From Candidatus Accumulibacter adjunctus (GTDB lineage Bacteria > Pseudomonadota > Gammaproteobacteria > Burkholderiales > Rhodocyclaceae), in the NCBI GenBank assembly GCA_000585015.1, contig JFAX01000011.1:19404-83403 (forward strand): a DNA stretch of 64,000 nt, in the 5' to 3' direction. The translations under genes were made by a program, and so were the position numbers. Of this stretch, positions 34,541 to 43,877 are shown piece after piece. Under the pieces are notes generated by a model. It was not told the DNA's origin. It saw only the letters and a program-made list of their open reading frames with translations, and did not search any database. How positions within the stretch are numbered: position 1 is the stretch's first letter; every line of letters starts with the position of its first letter.

Positions 34541-35005
34541 TCAATCGCGGCTTCCCTCGAATGCCGCCGTATCGCCGGGGCGGCGCAACATCTTGTTGAC
34601 TTCGTCGGCGTGCAGTTCCTCATCGACGATCAACTCGCGTGCGTACTCCTCGAGGAGCACGTTTTTCCCGGCGACCAGGGCGAGCAACCGATAGTAGGCT
34701 GCTTTGGCCATGTTCTCGTGATCGAGGCTTTCCTTCAAGATGTCGCTGATGTCGTGGCGATGGGTTTCCAGCAAGGGGCCGATTGCCAGTGAGGGATGAC
34801 CTCCGAGCAGCGTCACCAGCTCCCCGGCCCGCGCTGCGTGGGCAAGGCCTTCTGCGGCATTCTTCTTCATCCAGTCAACAATCGGCAGGCGGTTGTAGCC
34901 ATAGACCATCAGCGAGTAGTGCGTGTAGCGGACGACACCTGCCAGTTCAAGCTCCATGATCTGATTGAGAATCGAGATCACTTCTTCACGATCAAAGTTG
35001 CTCAT
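34541..35005 (-). CDS. Bacterioferritin-like ferritin-superfamily protein
   Basis: 154 residues from ATG 35005 (GGAG 7 bases before). Four-helix bundle; the second half has the ligand set DEELHADEV (Glu129, His132) and DHENMAK. In the first half the motif reads AAEGLAHA, where Glu52 is followed by three rather than two residues before His56, so it departs from the Glu-x2-His of true bacterioferritin. ELAGVVRYTHYSLMVYGYNR is typical of a bacterioferritin-like subgroup in beta/gammaproteobacteria. Probably stores or detoxifies iron. Its position just beyond the feo genes, same strand, supports iron handling. No heme-binding Met is obvious. Confidence 0.78.
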   Translation of the reverse strand: MSNFDREEVISILNQIMELELAGVVRYTHYSLMVYGYNRLPIVDWMKKNAAEGLAHAARAGELVTLLGGHPSLAIGPLLETHRHDISDILKESLDHENMAKAAYYRLLALVAGKNVLLEEYARELIVDEELHADEVNKMLRRPGDTAAFEGSRD

Positions 35006-35156
35006 TCCTTGACTCCAGTCATTCGCGCCACGGAAGAGGCCGTCGCTGCAATTGGTGTGGCACAACCAATCGGCCGGTAGGGGGGAGACGGTACACGTGC
35101 TGGCGCCCTCGCGAGCAGCCGCGCTTGGACTCGGGCGAGCAGTCGTGGCTCGACGT

Positions 35157-35423
35157 TCAGCGTTCTTTCGTGCCGCGGCTGCTGACGATCAGCATCTTGC
35201 TGTGGGCTTGCGTCCGCGGACCGGCGGCGCACCCGGAACAGCCACTGCAGGGGCTCACACTCGCCGGACGGTCGGCTCCGCTGCTTGCGGCCAGTCCTCG
35301 GCGCCGCAGCAGCATCGGCCAGCGCCGGGCGAGCGCCGGCATGAGCGTGGCGGCGAACAGGCCGCGGCCGAGATGGGCGATGGCGGCGACCACCACGCCA
35401 TAGGCGGCGATTTCCTCGAACAC
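35157..35423 (-). CDS. Small Cys-rich membrane protein linked to feoB
   Basis: 88 residues from GTG 35423: MFEEIAAYGVVVAAIAHLGRG (membrane helix), a basic stretch ALARRWPMLLRRRG, and a cysteine cluster SPCSGCSGC (Cys59, 62, 65) near the C-terminus. Ribosome site GGAGG overlaps the feoB stop, and the GTG starts one base after that stop, so it is translationally coupled to FeoB. Small Cys-rich proteins behind feoB (FeoB-associated Cys-rich protein, DUF6587 type) are known from many genomes; the CxxCxxC could bind iron or an Fe-S centre to sense or deliver Fe(II). That role is inference. No standard FeoC winged-helix protein is present. Confidence 0.7.
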   Translation of the reverse strand: MFEEIAAYGVVVAAIAHLGRGLFAATLMPALARRWPMLLRRRGLAASSGADRPASVSPCSGCSGCAAGPRTQAHSKMLIVSSRGTKER

Positions 35424-35424
35424 T

Positions 35425-37296
35425 TCAGCCTCCGGTGAGGAGCAGGGCGACGCGGTAGGTGACGAAAGCGGCGGCATAGGCCAGCGCGAACAGGTAGGCG
35501 GCCATCAGTACGGGGTAACGCCATGAGTTCGTCTCGCGGCGGACCACCGCCAGTGTCGACAGGCACTGCGGCGAAAACACGTACCACGCCAGCAGCGCGA
35601 AAGCGGTCGGCAACGACCAGCTGGCGGCCAGCATGGGCAGCAACTGATCGGCGACGTCATCGCCGGCAGCCGACAGAGCATAGACCGTGCCGAGGGCGCC
35701 GACCGCCACTTCCCGCGCCGCCATGCCGGGCACCAGTGCGATCGAGATCTGCCAGTTGAAGCCGATCGGCGCCAGCACGACCTCGAGCGCGCGCCCGAGC
35801 ATGCCGGCGTAGGAGTACTGGATGGCCGGGCCGCTGGCGCCTGCGGGCGCCGCCGGGAACGTCGACAGGAACCAGAGCACGATCATCAGCGACAGGATGA
35901 TGCCGCCGACACGCCGGAGGAAGATGCGCGCCCGTTCGAGCAGGCCGAGCAGCAGGCTGCGGCCATGCGGCCAGCGGTAGGAAGGGAGTTCAAGCATCAG
36001 CGGCGACTGTACCCCCTTGCCGGCAGCCAGCCGGAGGACACCGGCCACCGCCATGGCACTGGCCACGCCGCCGACGTAAAGGCCGAACAGGACCAGGCCC
36101 TGCAGGTTGAAGACGCCGGCGACCGTCGTCTCGGGGATGAACGCGGCAATGATCAGCGCGTATACCGGCAGGCGCGCCGAACAGGTCATCAGCGGTGCGA
36201 TCATGATCGTCGTCAGGCGGTCGCGCCAGCTCGAGATCGTGCGTGCCGCCATGATGCCGGGTATGGCGCAGGCAAAGCTCGACAGGAGCGGAATGAACGA
36301 GCGTCCGGAGAGGCCGACGGTACCCATCAGGCGATCGAGCAGGAAGGCGGCACGCGGCAGGTAGCCCGAATCCTCGAGAGCCAGGATGAACAGGAAGAGG
36401 ATCAGGATCTGCGGCAGGAAGACGAGGACACTGCCGACACCGGCGATGATGCCGTCGACCAGGAGGCTGCGCAGGATGGTGTCCGGCATCCTCTCGCCGA
36501 CCGTCTCGCCGATCGCCGCGATGCCATCCTTGATCAGCTCCATCGGCAGGCTCGCCCAACTGAAAACGGCCTGGAACATGAGGAACAGCGTACCGGCCAG
36601 GATGAGCATGCCCCAGACCGGGTGCAGGACGACGCGGTCGATTCTCTCGTCGCGGCGCGTGTCGACCGCCGGCTGGCTGACCGTCGCGGCCAGGATGCGT
36701 CGCACCTCGCGTTGCGTTGCGCCGACGTCGGTGACATCCGGCGGCAGCCAGGATGCCGGGGGCGAACCCGTCACCGCGAGCGGGGTATCGAGCTGACGGA
36801 TCAGCTCGTCGGCACCGCCGCCCTTGATGGCGATCGTGCTGACGACCGGCATTCCCAGCTCGCGGGCGAGCGCCGGTACGTCGATGACGATGCCGCGCCG
36901 CTTGGCCAGGTCGGTCATGTTGAGCGCGAGAATCATGGGTACGCCCAGGCGCCTGACTTCGAGGACGAGTCGCAGGTTGAGCTTGAGGTTGGTCGCGTCG
37001 CTGACGCAGACGATCAGTTCGGGCGGTGGCTCCGCGTCGAGCCTGCCGAGGATGACGTCGCGGGTGATCTCCTCGTCGATGCTGAGTGCGTTGAGACTGT
37101 AGGCCCCCGGCAGGTCGAGCACACGGAAGCTCTTGCCGGCCGCGGTGGTGAACTGCCCTTCCTTGCGGTCGACGGTGACTCCCGGATAGTTGGCGACCTT
37201 CTGCCGGCTGCCCGTCAGGAGATTGAACAGCGCCGTCTTGCCACAGTTCGGGTTGCCGAGCAGGGCCAGGCGCAGGCCTTCCGTTGCGGCGCTCAT
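35425..37296 (-). CDS. feoB: Ferrous iron transport protein B
   Basis: 623 residues from ATG 37296, which overlaps the feoA stop. N-terminal G domain: G1 GNPNCGKTALFN (14-25), G3 DLPGAYSL, G4 NMTD; then the helical GDI-like spacer, and about eight C-terminal membrane helices with two gate regions (SFACAIPGIMAAR and PGMAAREVAVGALG). It imports Fe(II) across the inner membrane. Shorter than E. coli FeoB (773) because the C-terminal cytoplasmic extension is missing, common in this branch. Part of feoA-feoB-Cys-rich operon under the Fur-like palindrome at 37678-37694. Confidence 0.95.
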   Translation of the reverse strand: MSAATEGLRLALLGNPNCGKTALFNLLTGSRQKVANYPGVTVDRKEGQFTTAAGKSFRVLDLPGAYSLNALSIDEEITRDVILGRLDAEPPPELIVCVSDATNLKLNLRLVLEVRRLGVPMILALNMTDLAKRRGIVIDVPALARELGMPVVSTIAIKGGGADELIRQLDTPLAVTGSPPASWLPPDVTDVGATQREVRRILAATVSQPAVDTRRDERIDRVVLHPVWGMLILAGTLFLMFQAVFSWASLPMELIKDGIAAIGETVGERMPDTILRSLLVDGIIAGVGSVLVFLPQILILFLFILALEDSGYLPRAAFLLDRLMGTVGLSGRSFIPLLSSFACAIPGIMAARTISSWRDRLTTIMIAPLMTCSARLPVYALIIAAFIPETTVAGVFNLQGLVLFGLYVGGVASAMAVAGVLRLAAGKGVQSPLMLELPSYRWPHGRSLLLGLLERARIFLRRVGGIILSLMIVLWFLSTFPAAPAGASGPAIQYSYAGMLGRALEVVLAPIGFNWQISIALVPGMAAREVAVGALGTVYALSAAGDDVADQLLPMLAASWSLPTAFALLAWYVFSPQCLSTLAVVRRETNSWRYPVLMAAYLFALAYAAAFVTYRVALLLTGG

Positions 37297-37574
37297 CGGG
37301 CTGCCTCGCACGCCGGCGTCACCAGCACGCGCTCGGCTTCGAAGCGGCGCAGGGCGAACATCGTGTCGCCGACCCGCACGGCCAGCGGATCGCCACCGGG
37401 GTAGCCGCGCGCGACGACGCGCACGCGCTCGCCGGGGATGAAGCCGATCTCGAAGAGTCGCAGGGCAATCTCCTGTTCCTCCGTCCGCTCATCGCTCGCG
37501 CCCGGTGCGCCGCTCACCGTTCCTTCCTGACCCATCGGCAGCTCAAACAGGGTCATCGATCCCGTGGTCGTCAT
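37293..37574 (-). CDS. feoA: Ferrous iron transport protein A
   Basis: 93 residues, SH3-like fold of FeoA: RLFEIGFIPGERVRVVARG and DPLAVRVGDTMFALRRFEAERV are the family core. The first 25 residues include an acidic, flexible stretch. ATG 37574 has AGAGGA 10 bases upstream; ATG 37556 is an alternative. It aids FeoB at the cytoplasmic face. 4-bp ATGA overlap with feoB ensures coupled synthesis. Confidence 0.9.
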   Translation of the reverse strand: MTTTGSMTLFELPMGQEGTVSGAPGASDERTEEQEIALRLFEIGFIPGERVRVVARGYPGGDPLAVRVGDTMFALRRFEAERVLVTPACEAAR

Positions 37575-37677
37575 CGTGGCGGGTTCCTCTCTTCGGATTG
37601 AATGTCGTCATGCTCGTGTATCGCAGCTCTCAGACCGTGCATCGCTCGCGGCTGGTCCAGGACTGTGCCCAAACGAT

Positions 37678-37694
37678 ATGCGAATGATTCGCAT
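37678..37694. promoter_or_regulatory. Fur-box-like palindrome upstream of feoA
   Basis: Perfect 17-base palindrome ATGCGAATGATTCGCAT about 104 bases before the feoA start. It fits the AATnATTC core of Fur boxes (GATAATGATAATCATTATC type). Best explained as Fur repression of feoAB when iron is plentiful. Confidence 0.7.
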
Positions 37695-37825
37695 TTGTAA
37701 AGAGTTGCGAAGCGGTGTTGCCGTGCGCGCAACCCGCCGGTGAGCAGACTTGAATTGCCTCTCGTCAGGAATGCAGGCTGCGGCCGCAGCGACCACCGGG
37801 CCGGCGAGTGTCTGGCCTGCTTGGC

Positions 37826-38611
37826 TCAGGCGACGATCAGGCGGGCGGCGCTGCACAGTCGGTGACGCAGCCAGCCGAGGCCAAGTGCCGGCAGCGCCGC
37901 CTGCAGACGCTCGGGGTGGGCTGTGGCGAGCAGCGTCAGGCGACCGCTGCCAAGTGCTGCAGTACCGGCCAGGCGGACGCACTGGCGAGCGACCGCTTCG
38001 GCGACATCGACCAGCGCCGCCCGCTGGTCGACGATCGGTTGCAGAACGGGTGCCAGAAAGCTGTAGTGCGTGCAGCCGAGAACGATCTGGTCCACCCCGC
38101 ACTCGAGCAGCGGGGTCAGGTGCTGGCGGGCCTCGGCGGCAAAATGCGGGTCGTCGAGGTGCAGCGTCTCGACACGCGTCGCCCAGCCCGGGCAGGCTTC
38201 GACATGCACCCGTACCGATCCGGCGTGTTGCCGGATCAATTCTGCCAGCCGCTCGCTGCGCGCCGTCGACTCGGTTGCCAGGACAGCGATGCGGCCGCTG
38301 CGGGACTGAGCGGCCGCCGGCTTGACCCCGGGTTCGACGCCGACCACCGCCAGTTCGGGAAAATGCTCGCGAAAGGCCGCCACCGCAGCCGCGGTCGCCG
38401 TATTGCAGGCGACGACGATCACCCCGCAGCCGTCGTCGACCAGTCTGCGGCCAATCTGCAGGACGCGACTGCGGATGTAGCCATCCTCCTTGTTGCCGTA
38501 GGGCAGGTGCGCCGTATCGGCGAGGTAGATGAGGTCGGCTGCCGGCAGTTTCCGGGCAATGGCGGCGAGAACCGACAGGCCGCCCAGACCGCTGTCGAAG
38601 ATGCCGATCAT
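37826..38611 (-). CDS. murI: Glutamate racemase
   Basis: 261 residues from ATG 38611 (MIGIFDSGLGG); in-frame sequence upstream has no similarity. It makes D-glutamate for peptidoglycan. Both catalytic cysteines are present: Cys69 in VVACNTA and Cys180 in LGCTHYSF, as are LADTAHLPYG and GVEPGVKPA. Complete length. 213 bp to the RidA-family gene upstream, 251 bp to the feo genes downstream. Confidence 0.95.
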   Translation of the reverse strand: MIGIFDSGLGGLSVLAAIARKLPAADLIYLADTAHLPYGNKEDGYIRSRVLQIGRRLVDDGCGVIVVACNTATAAAVAAFREHFPELAVVGVEPGVKPAAAQSRSGRIAVLATESTARSERLAELIRQHAGSVRVHVEACPGWATRVETLHLDDPHFAAEARQHLTPLLECGVDQIVLGCTHYSFLAPVLQPIVDQRAALVDVAEAVARQCVRLAGTAALGSGRLTLLATAHPERLQAALPALGLGWLRHRLCSAARLIVA

Positions 38612-38824
38612 GCTTGGCCGCGGCAGCTCGTCGCTGGTTCCTCCACGATCCGGGAGCCGGTCTTGGCGCCGGTGACGTCCCGCCGTGGAGGCTGTCGCCG
38701 CCACCGGCGCGCCTCGCTGGCTGCGACCGCGAGCCGGTGTGCCTTCAATCCCGTCGCGCTGGCAGCAGGCGGCCGCCGCGTCGACGCGCCCGCCACCGTT
38801 CGTACCCGAGCGCTTTGCGGCCGG

Positions 38825-39169
38825 CTAGCGCGCGGCAACGATGGCCACCTCGACCAGGAAATCGTGGTGCGCCATCCTGGCTTCGACGCAGACTCGTACC
38901 GGCGCCGTTCCCCGCGGAACCCAACGGTCCCAGACCGCGTTGACGGCGATGCTGTCCTCGATGTCGCGCAGGTAGATCGTCGCCATCAGCAGGCGGGACT
39001 TGTCACTGCCGGCCCGTTGCAGAAGCTTCTCGATTCCGGCGAGGACCTCGTGCGTCTGGGTGGCGACATTGCTGTCGAGCGTCTGCGGGGTCTCGACGAG
39101 ATAGATGGTATTGCCGTAAGCGCAGATGTCCGAATAACGCTGCGTCGTTCCGTGCCGTTCGATCGCCAT
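38825..39169 (-). CDS. RidA/YjgF-family protein
   Basis: 114 residues, trimeric RidA fold. The RxxSxxxxxGNTIYLVE start (YSDICAYGNTIYL), VLAGIEKLLQRAG, MATIYLRDIED and APVRVCVEARM blocks fit. RidA proteins hydrolyse reactive enamines/imines formed by PLP enzymes. The Arg of the substrate carboxylate site is kept (PVRVCVEA), so an imine deaminase activity is possible; many paralogues have other roles. Start ATG 39169. It lies between murI and fumarase on the same strand with wide gaps, so it is probably not in an operon with either. Confidence 0.85.
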   Translation of the reverse strand: MAIERHGTTQRYSDICAYGNTIYLVETPQTLDSNVATQTHEVLAGIEKLLQRAGSDKSRLLMATIYLRDIEDSIAVNAVWDRWVPRGTAPVRVCVEARMAHHDFLVEVAIVAAR

Positions 39170-39335
39170 GCCTCCTCCTCTGTGAGCCGACGGTCATCGT
39201 TCCTTTTCATCAGTGGCAGCCGCGCCTGCAACCCCGGACGGTGCCCCCCCGCACCGTCGCTCCGGCAACCGCCTCTGGGCCCGATCGCGCGAAGGATCGG
39301 CACCCGCTGCGCGTCGCCGGCGCGGCCGCCCCGGT

Positions 39336-40856
39336 TCAGGCGGCGACGACGGGGATCTTGCCGATCCTCGTCTGCCATTCCCGTGGTCCTGTCTCGTGCA
39401 CCGACTCTCCGGTCGAATCGACCGCCACGGTCACCGGCATGTCCCTGACCTCGAATTCGTAGATCGCTTCCATGCCGAGGTCGGCAAAGCCCACCACCTT
39501 CGCTGTCCGGATCGCCTTGGCGACCAGGTAGGCGGCGCCACCGACGGCCATCAGGTAGGCCGAGCGGTGCTTGCGTATGGCGGCGATCGCCGTCGGCCCC
39601 CGTTCGGCCTTGCCGACCATCGAGATCAGGCCGGTCTCGGCGAGCATCATCTCGGTGAACTTGTCCATGCGCGTCGCGGTTGTCGGGCCGGCGGGGCCAA
39701 CGGCCTCATCGCGCACCGGATCGACCGGTCCGACGTAGTAGATGACGCGGTTGGTGAAGTCCACCGGCAGCGTCTCGCCACGCGCCAGCATGTCCTGGAT
39801 GCGTTTGTGAGCCGCGTCACGGCCGGTCAGCATGCGGCCGTTGAGCAGCAGGGTCTGCCCCGGCTTCCAGGCGGCGACTTCCGCCGGTGTCAGTGTGTCG
39901 AGGTTGACACGCGTCGAAGTCTCCGTGTTGGGCGTCCAGTTCACCTTCGGCCATTGATCGAGATCAGGCGGCGTCAGCACCGCCGGACCGGATCCGTCGA
40001 GGTGGAAGTGTGCATGGCGCGTCGCCGCGCAGTTCGGAATCATCGCCACTGGCAGGCTGGCGGCATGCGTCGGATAATCGAGAATCTTGACGTCGAGGAC
40101 CGTGGTCAGGCCGCCCAGACCCTGGGCACCGATGCCGAGCGCGTTGACCTTCTCGTACAGTTCGAGGCGCAGCTCCTCGACACGGTTGCTGGCTCCGCGG
40201 GCGATCAGTTCGTGCATGTCGACCGGCGCCATCAACGATTCCTTGGCGAGCAGCATCGCTTTCTCGGGAGTGCCACCGATGCCGATGCCGAGGATGCCCG
40301 GTGGACACCAGCCGGCGCCCATCGTCGGCACCGTCTTGAGAACCCAGTCGACGATCGAGTCCGACGGGTTGAGGGCGTAGAACTTGGACTTGTTCTCCGA
40401 GCCACCGCCCTTGGCAGCGCAGATGACTTCGACATGGTGACCGGGGACGATCTCGAAATGGACGACCGCCGGCGTGTTGTCGCGCGAGTTCCGGCGCGTA
40501 CCCGCCGGGTCGAGCAGGACCGATGCACGCAGCTTGTTGTCCGGGTGGTTGTAGGCGCGGCGGACGCCCTCGTCGCACATCTCCTGCAGCGACAGCCTGG
40601 CGTCCCAGCGGACCTCCATGCCCACCTTGAGAAAGATCACGGCGATGCCCGTGTCCTGGCAGATCGGCCGGTGGCCTTCGGCGCACATGCGGCTGTTGGT
40701 GAGGATCTGGGCGATCGCGTCGCGCGCCGCCGGGCTCTGCTCACGCTCGTAAGCGGCGCCCAAGGCCTTGATGTAGTCCAAGGGATGATAGTAGCTGATG
40801 TACTGGAATGCGTCGGCAACGCTCTGAATGAAGTCTTCCTGCTTGATCGTGGTCAT
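39336..40856 (-). CDS. fumA: Fumarate hydratase class I (Fe-S, single chain)
   Basis: 506 residues, the length of the class I enzyme in betaproteobacteria. RPICQDTG at 63-70 gives the first cluster cysteine (Cys66); GVHRAS-like GAGWCPPGILGIGIGGTPE and SCAATRH-like IPNCAATRHAHF hold further cluster/substrate residues. It hydrates fumarate to malate in the citric acid cycle and is oxygen sensitive. The C-terminal half (LNGRMLTGRDAAHKR, YYVGPVD, GPAGPTTATRMD) is the beta-subunit fold. 58 bp upstream lies the UPF0114 gene in the same direction. Confidence 0.93.
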   Translation of the reverse strand: MTTIKQEDFIQSVADAFQYISYYHPLDYIKALGAAYEREQSPAARDAIAQILTNSRMCAEGHRPICQDTGIAVIFLKVGMEVRWDARLSLQEMCDEGVRRAYNHPDNKLRASVLLDPAGTRRNSRDNTPAVVHFEIVPGHHVEVICAAKGGGSENKSKFYALNPSDSIVDWVLKTVPTMGAGWCPPGILGIGIGGTPEKAMLLAKESLMAPVDMHELIARGASNRVEELRLELYEKVNALGIGAQGLGGLTTVLDVKILDYPTHAASLPVAMIPNCAATRHAHFHLDGSGPAVLTPPDLDQWPKVNWTPNTETSTRVNLDTLTPAEVAAWKPGQTLLLNGRMLTGRDAAHKRIQDMLARGETLPVDFTNRVIYYVGPVDPVRDEAVGPAGPTTATRMDKFTEMMLAETGLISMVGKAERGPTAIAAIRKHRSAYLMAVGGAAYLVAKAIRTAKVVGFADLGMEAIYEFEVRDMPVTVAVDSTGESVHETGPREWQTRIGKIPVVAA

Positions 40857-40914
40857 TTGAGCTTCTCTCTCGGTGAATGGCAGCGTGCTTGCTGCTGCGG
40901 ATGTCGGTTCACTC

Positions 40915-41472
40915 TCAGTGACGCGCGCCGTGGGACGGCTTGCTCAGCGCCACCGTCGTCGTCATCAGCCGGTCGACCCACGCCATCGCCAGCGCCGAAA
41001 GCAGGAAGACGACATGGATCACGACCTGCCACTTGATCGTGTGCTCGGTCATGTTGTCGGCGTTGATGAAGGTCTTCAGCAGGTGGATCGAGGAGATGCC
41101 GATGATCGCCGTCGACAGCTTGATCTTCAGCACGCCCGCATTGACGTGCGACAGCCATTCGGGCTGGTCCGGGTGACCTTCGAGATCGAGTCGGGAGACG
41201 AAGGTCTCGTAACCACCGATGATGACCATGATCAGCAGGTTGGCGATCATGACCACGTCGATCAGACCGAGGACGACGAGCATGACCTCGGTCTCGGTGA
41301 TGCGCGTGCTGCTGAAGAACAGGTTGTGGATCAGGTGCCAGAGTTCGAGCATGAACAGGTACACGTAGGCACACTGGGCGATGATCAGGCCGAGGTAGAG
41401 CGGTGCCTGCAGCCAGCGGCTCCAGAAGATGAACGTTTCCAGGCGGTCGATGGTTGGTTTGAGGGAACTCAT
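40915..41472 (-). CDS. UPF0114/YqhA-family membrane protein
   Basis: 185 residues from ATG 41472; longer frame upstream is not supported. Four helices: [41 protein letters not shown], and two more before the C-terminus. [15 protein letters not shown] and [14 protein letters not shown] are family blocks (TIGR00645). Function unknown. It has its own extended -10 promoter (41504-41512) and may be co-transcribed with fumarase, which follows 58 bp downstream. Confidence 0.88.
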   Translation of the reverse strand: MSSLKPTIDRLETFIFWSRWLQAPLYLGLIIAQCAYVYLFMLELWHLIHNLFFSSTRITETEVMLVVLGLIDVVMIANLLIMVIIGGYETFVSRLDLEGHPDQPEWLSHVNAGVLKIKLSTAIIGISSIHLLKTFINADNMTEHTIKWQVVIHVVFLLSALAMAWVDRLMTTTVALSKPSHGARH

Positions 41473-41503
41473 GGGCTTGCCAGGGGGGTGATCGGGATGC
41501 CGG

Positions 41504-41512
41504 ATTCTAGCA
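41504..41512 (-). promoter_or_regulatory. Extended -10 promoter element for the UPF0114 gene
   Basis: TGCTAGAAT on the minus strand, about 32 bases before the ATG at 41472. Same nine bases as before yebC. Confidence 0.5.
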
Positions 41513-41725
41513 CCAAAGATTGACCCTTTTGCCGCATGCGGGGAATCGCCGCCGTGTAAGTGGGATGTAAGATTTCCGGCGTCTAATCGGTTGCGATTGG
41601 CGTTCCTGCAGGCAGCCACGGGGGGTGAAGCCGTGCGTCGCGGTTGCTGGCGTGTCGCGTGCCGGCGACGTCATTGTCTGTGTTCGAGTCGTCTGTCGTC
41701 CACCATAAATCAGAGGAGATGGAAC

Positions 41726-43690
41726 ATGTCACTGAACGAGGCCGTAAACTTCTTCGCGCCCTCCGCCGAGTTCGTCAAGCAGGCGACCATTTCGGGCATG
41801 GACGCCTACAAGGCGCTCTGTGCCGAGGCCGACAAGGACTACACCGGTTACTGGGCGAGGCTGGCGCGCGAACACGTGTCCTGGAAGAAGCCGTTCACGC
41901 AGGTTCTCGACGAGTCCAACGCTCCCTTCTTCAAGTGGTTCGCCGATGGCACGCTGAACGCCTCGTACAACTGTCTGGACCGCAACGTCGAAGCCGGTCT
42001 TGGCGACAAGGTGGCGATCGTCTTCGAGGCCGATGACGGCGCCGTGACCAGGGTCACCTACCGCCAGTTGCTGGCGCAGGTCAGCCAGTTCGCCAACGGT
42101 CTGCGCGCGCGCGGCATCAAGAAGGGCGATCGCGTGCTGATCTACATGTCGATGGGCGTCGAGGGAATCGTCGCCATGCAGGCCTGCGCGCGCATCGGCG
42201 CGATCCACTCGGTCGTCTTTGGCGGCTTCTCGGCGCAGTCGGTCCGTGACCGCATCAACGATGCCGGTGCCGTGGCGGTGATCACCGCCGACGAGCAATG
42301 CCGCGGTGGCAAGAATCCGCCGCTCAAGCCGGCCGTCGACGAGGCCATCGCCCTGGGCGGCTGCGAGTCGATCCGGGACGTGATCGTCTTTCGCCGCACC
42401 GGCGGCGCCTGCAACATGGTTGCCGGCCGCGACATCTGGTGGCACGACGTCATCGCCGGTCAGTCCGACGTCTGCGAGCCGGAGTGGGTCGAGGCCGAGC
42501 ATCCGCTGTTCCTGCTCTATACCTCGGGTTCGACCGGCAAACCGAAAGGCGTGCAGCATTCGACCGGCGGCTACCTGCTGCACGCCATCGTCACGACCAA
42601 GTGGACCTTCGACCTGAAGCCCGACGACCTCTTCTGGTGCACGGCCGACATCGGCTGGGTCACCGGTCACACCTACATCGCCTATGGTCCGCTGGCCTGT
42701 GGCGCGACCGAGATGGTCTTCGAGGGGATTCCGACCTATCCCGATGCCGGTCGCTTCTGGAAGATGATCCAGGAACACCGGGTCAGCATCTTCTACACCG
42801 CGCCGACCGCCATCCGCTCGCTGGTCAAGGCTGCCGACACGAATCCGGCGGTCGCTCCGACGCAGTACGATCTGTCGTCGCTGCGCCTGCTCGGCACGGT
42901 CGGCGAACCGATCAATCCGGCCGCCTGGCAGTGGTACTACGACAGCGTCGGCGGTGGTCGCTGCCCGATCGTCGACACCTTCTGGCAGACCGAGACCGGC
43001 GGCCACATGATCACGCCGCTGCCCGGCGTCACGCCGCTGGTGCCCGGTTCCTGCACCCTGCCTTTCCCGGGCATCCAGGCGGCGGTGGTCGATGAGACCG
43101 GTACCGAGCTCGACTGGGGCAAGGGCGGCCTGCTCGTCGTCAAGCGGCCGTGGCCGTCGATGATCCGCACCATCTGGGGCGATCCCGAGCGCTTCAAGAA
43201 GTCGTACTATCCGGATGATTTCGCCGGCAAGCTCTACCTCGCCGGCGACGGGTCGATCCGCGACCTCAACACCGGCTACTTCACCATCACCGGCCGCATC
43301 GACGACGTGCTGAACGTCTCCGGGCACCGCATGGGCACCATGGAGATCGAGTCGGCGCTGGTGTCGCATCCGATGGTCGCCGAAGCGGCGGTCGTCGGTC
43401 GTCCGGACGACCTGACCGGCGAGGCCATCTGTGCCTTCGTCGTTCTCAAGGGTCCACGCCCGACCGGCGAAGCAGCGAAGAAGATGGTCAAGGAGTTGCA
43501 GGACCACGTCGGACGCGAGATCGGCCCGATTGCCAAGCCGAAGGACCTGCGCTTTGGCGAGAACCTGCCGAAGACCCGTTCCGGCAAGATCATGCGGCGC
43601 CTGCTGCGTTCGCTGGCCAAGGGTGAAACGGTTGCGCAGGACGTCTCGACGCTGGAAAACCCGGCGATCCTCGAGCAGTTGCGCGGCTGA
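41726..43690 (+). CDS. acs: Acetyl-CoA synthetase
   Basis: 654 residues from ATG 41726 with AGAGGAG upstream. Activates acetate (perhaps propionate) with ATP and CoA. AMP-forming motifs: [30 protein letters not shown] and [11 protein letters not shown]. The C-terminal [11 protein letters not shown] has Lys621, the residue acetylated by Pat-type enzymes to switch the enzyme off. The region after the gene holds a 17-bp hairpin. Downstream regulator, exonuclease-like and symporter genes are the companions often seen around acetate uptake systems. Confidence 0.95.
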   Translation: MSLNEAVNFFAPSAEFVKQATISGMDAYKALCAEADKDYTGYWARLAREHVSWKKPFTQVLDESNAPFFKWFADGTLNASYNCLDRNVEAGLGDKVAIVFEADDGAVTRVTYRQLLAQVSQFANGLRARGIKKGDRVLIYMSMGVEGIVAMQACARIGAIHSVVFGGFSAQSVRDRINDAGAVAVITADEQCRGGKNPPLKPAVDEAIALGGCESIRDVIVFRRTGGACNMVAGRDIWWHDVIAGQSDVCEPEWVEAEHPLFLLYTSGSTGKPKGVQHSTGGYLLHAIVTTKWTFDLKPDDLFWCTADIGWVTGHTYIAYGPLACGATEMVFEGIPTYPDAGRFWKMIQEHRVSIFYTAPTAIRSLVKAADTNPAVAPTQYDLSSLRLLGTVGEPINPAAWQWYYDSVGGGRCPIVDTFWQTETGGHMITPLPGVTPLVPGSCTLPFPGIQAAVVDETGTELDWGKGGLLVVKRPWPSMIRTIWGDPERFKKSYYPDDFAGKLYLAGDGSIRDLNTGYFTITGRIDDVLNVSGHRMGTMEIESALVSHPMVAEAAVVGRPDDLTGEAICAFVVLKGPRPTGEAAKKMVKELQDHVGREIGPIAKPKDLRFGENLPKTRSGKIMRRLLRSLAKGETVAQDVSTLENPAILEQLRG

Positions 43691-43720
43691 GCGAGCGGGG
43701 CTTCGAAGCAACGCTTCCGG

Positions 43721-43758
43721 CGCTGGCGGAGAGCGGCGGTTGCCGCTCTCCGCCAGCG
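43721..43758. terminator. Strong hairpin after acs
   Basis: 17-bp perfect stem CGCTGGCGGAGAGCGGC / GCCGCTCTCCGCCAGCG with loop GGTT, 31 bases after the acs stop. No T-run follows; still the best candidate for a terminator or RNA-stabilising structure between acs and the next gene. Confidence 0.6.
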
Positions 43759-43877
43759 AGGCCTGAACGGGTCGGGTGCTTCTCGGGCCCTGGACCCGAA
43801 GCGGCGGGCACGAGGCGGACATGCCCAGCCGGCGCCAGCGGTGCCGGCCGGTTCATTCGTGCCGATCAAGGAGCAGC

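Noticed and set aside
39213..41036. 607-codon open frame on + strand opposite fumarase
   Set aside because: Shadow of the fumarase codons; no family signature.
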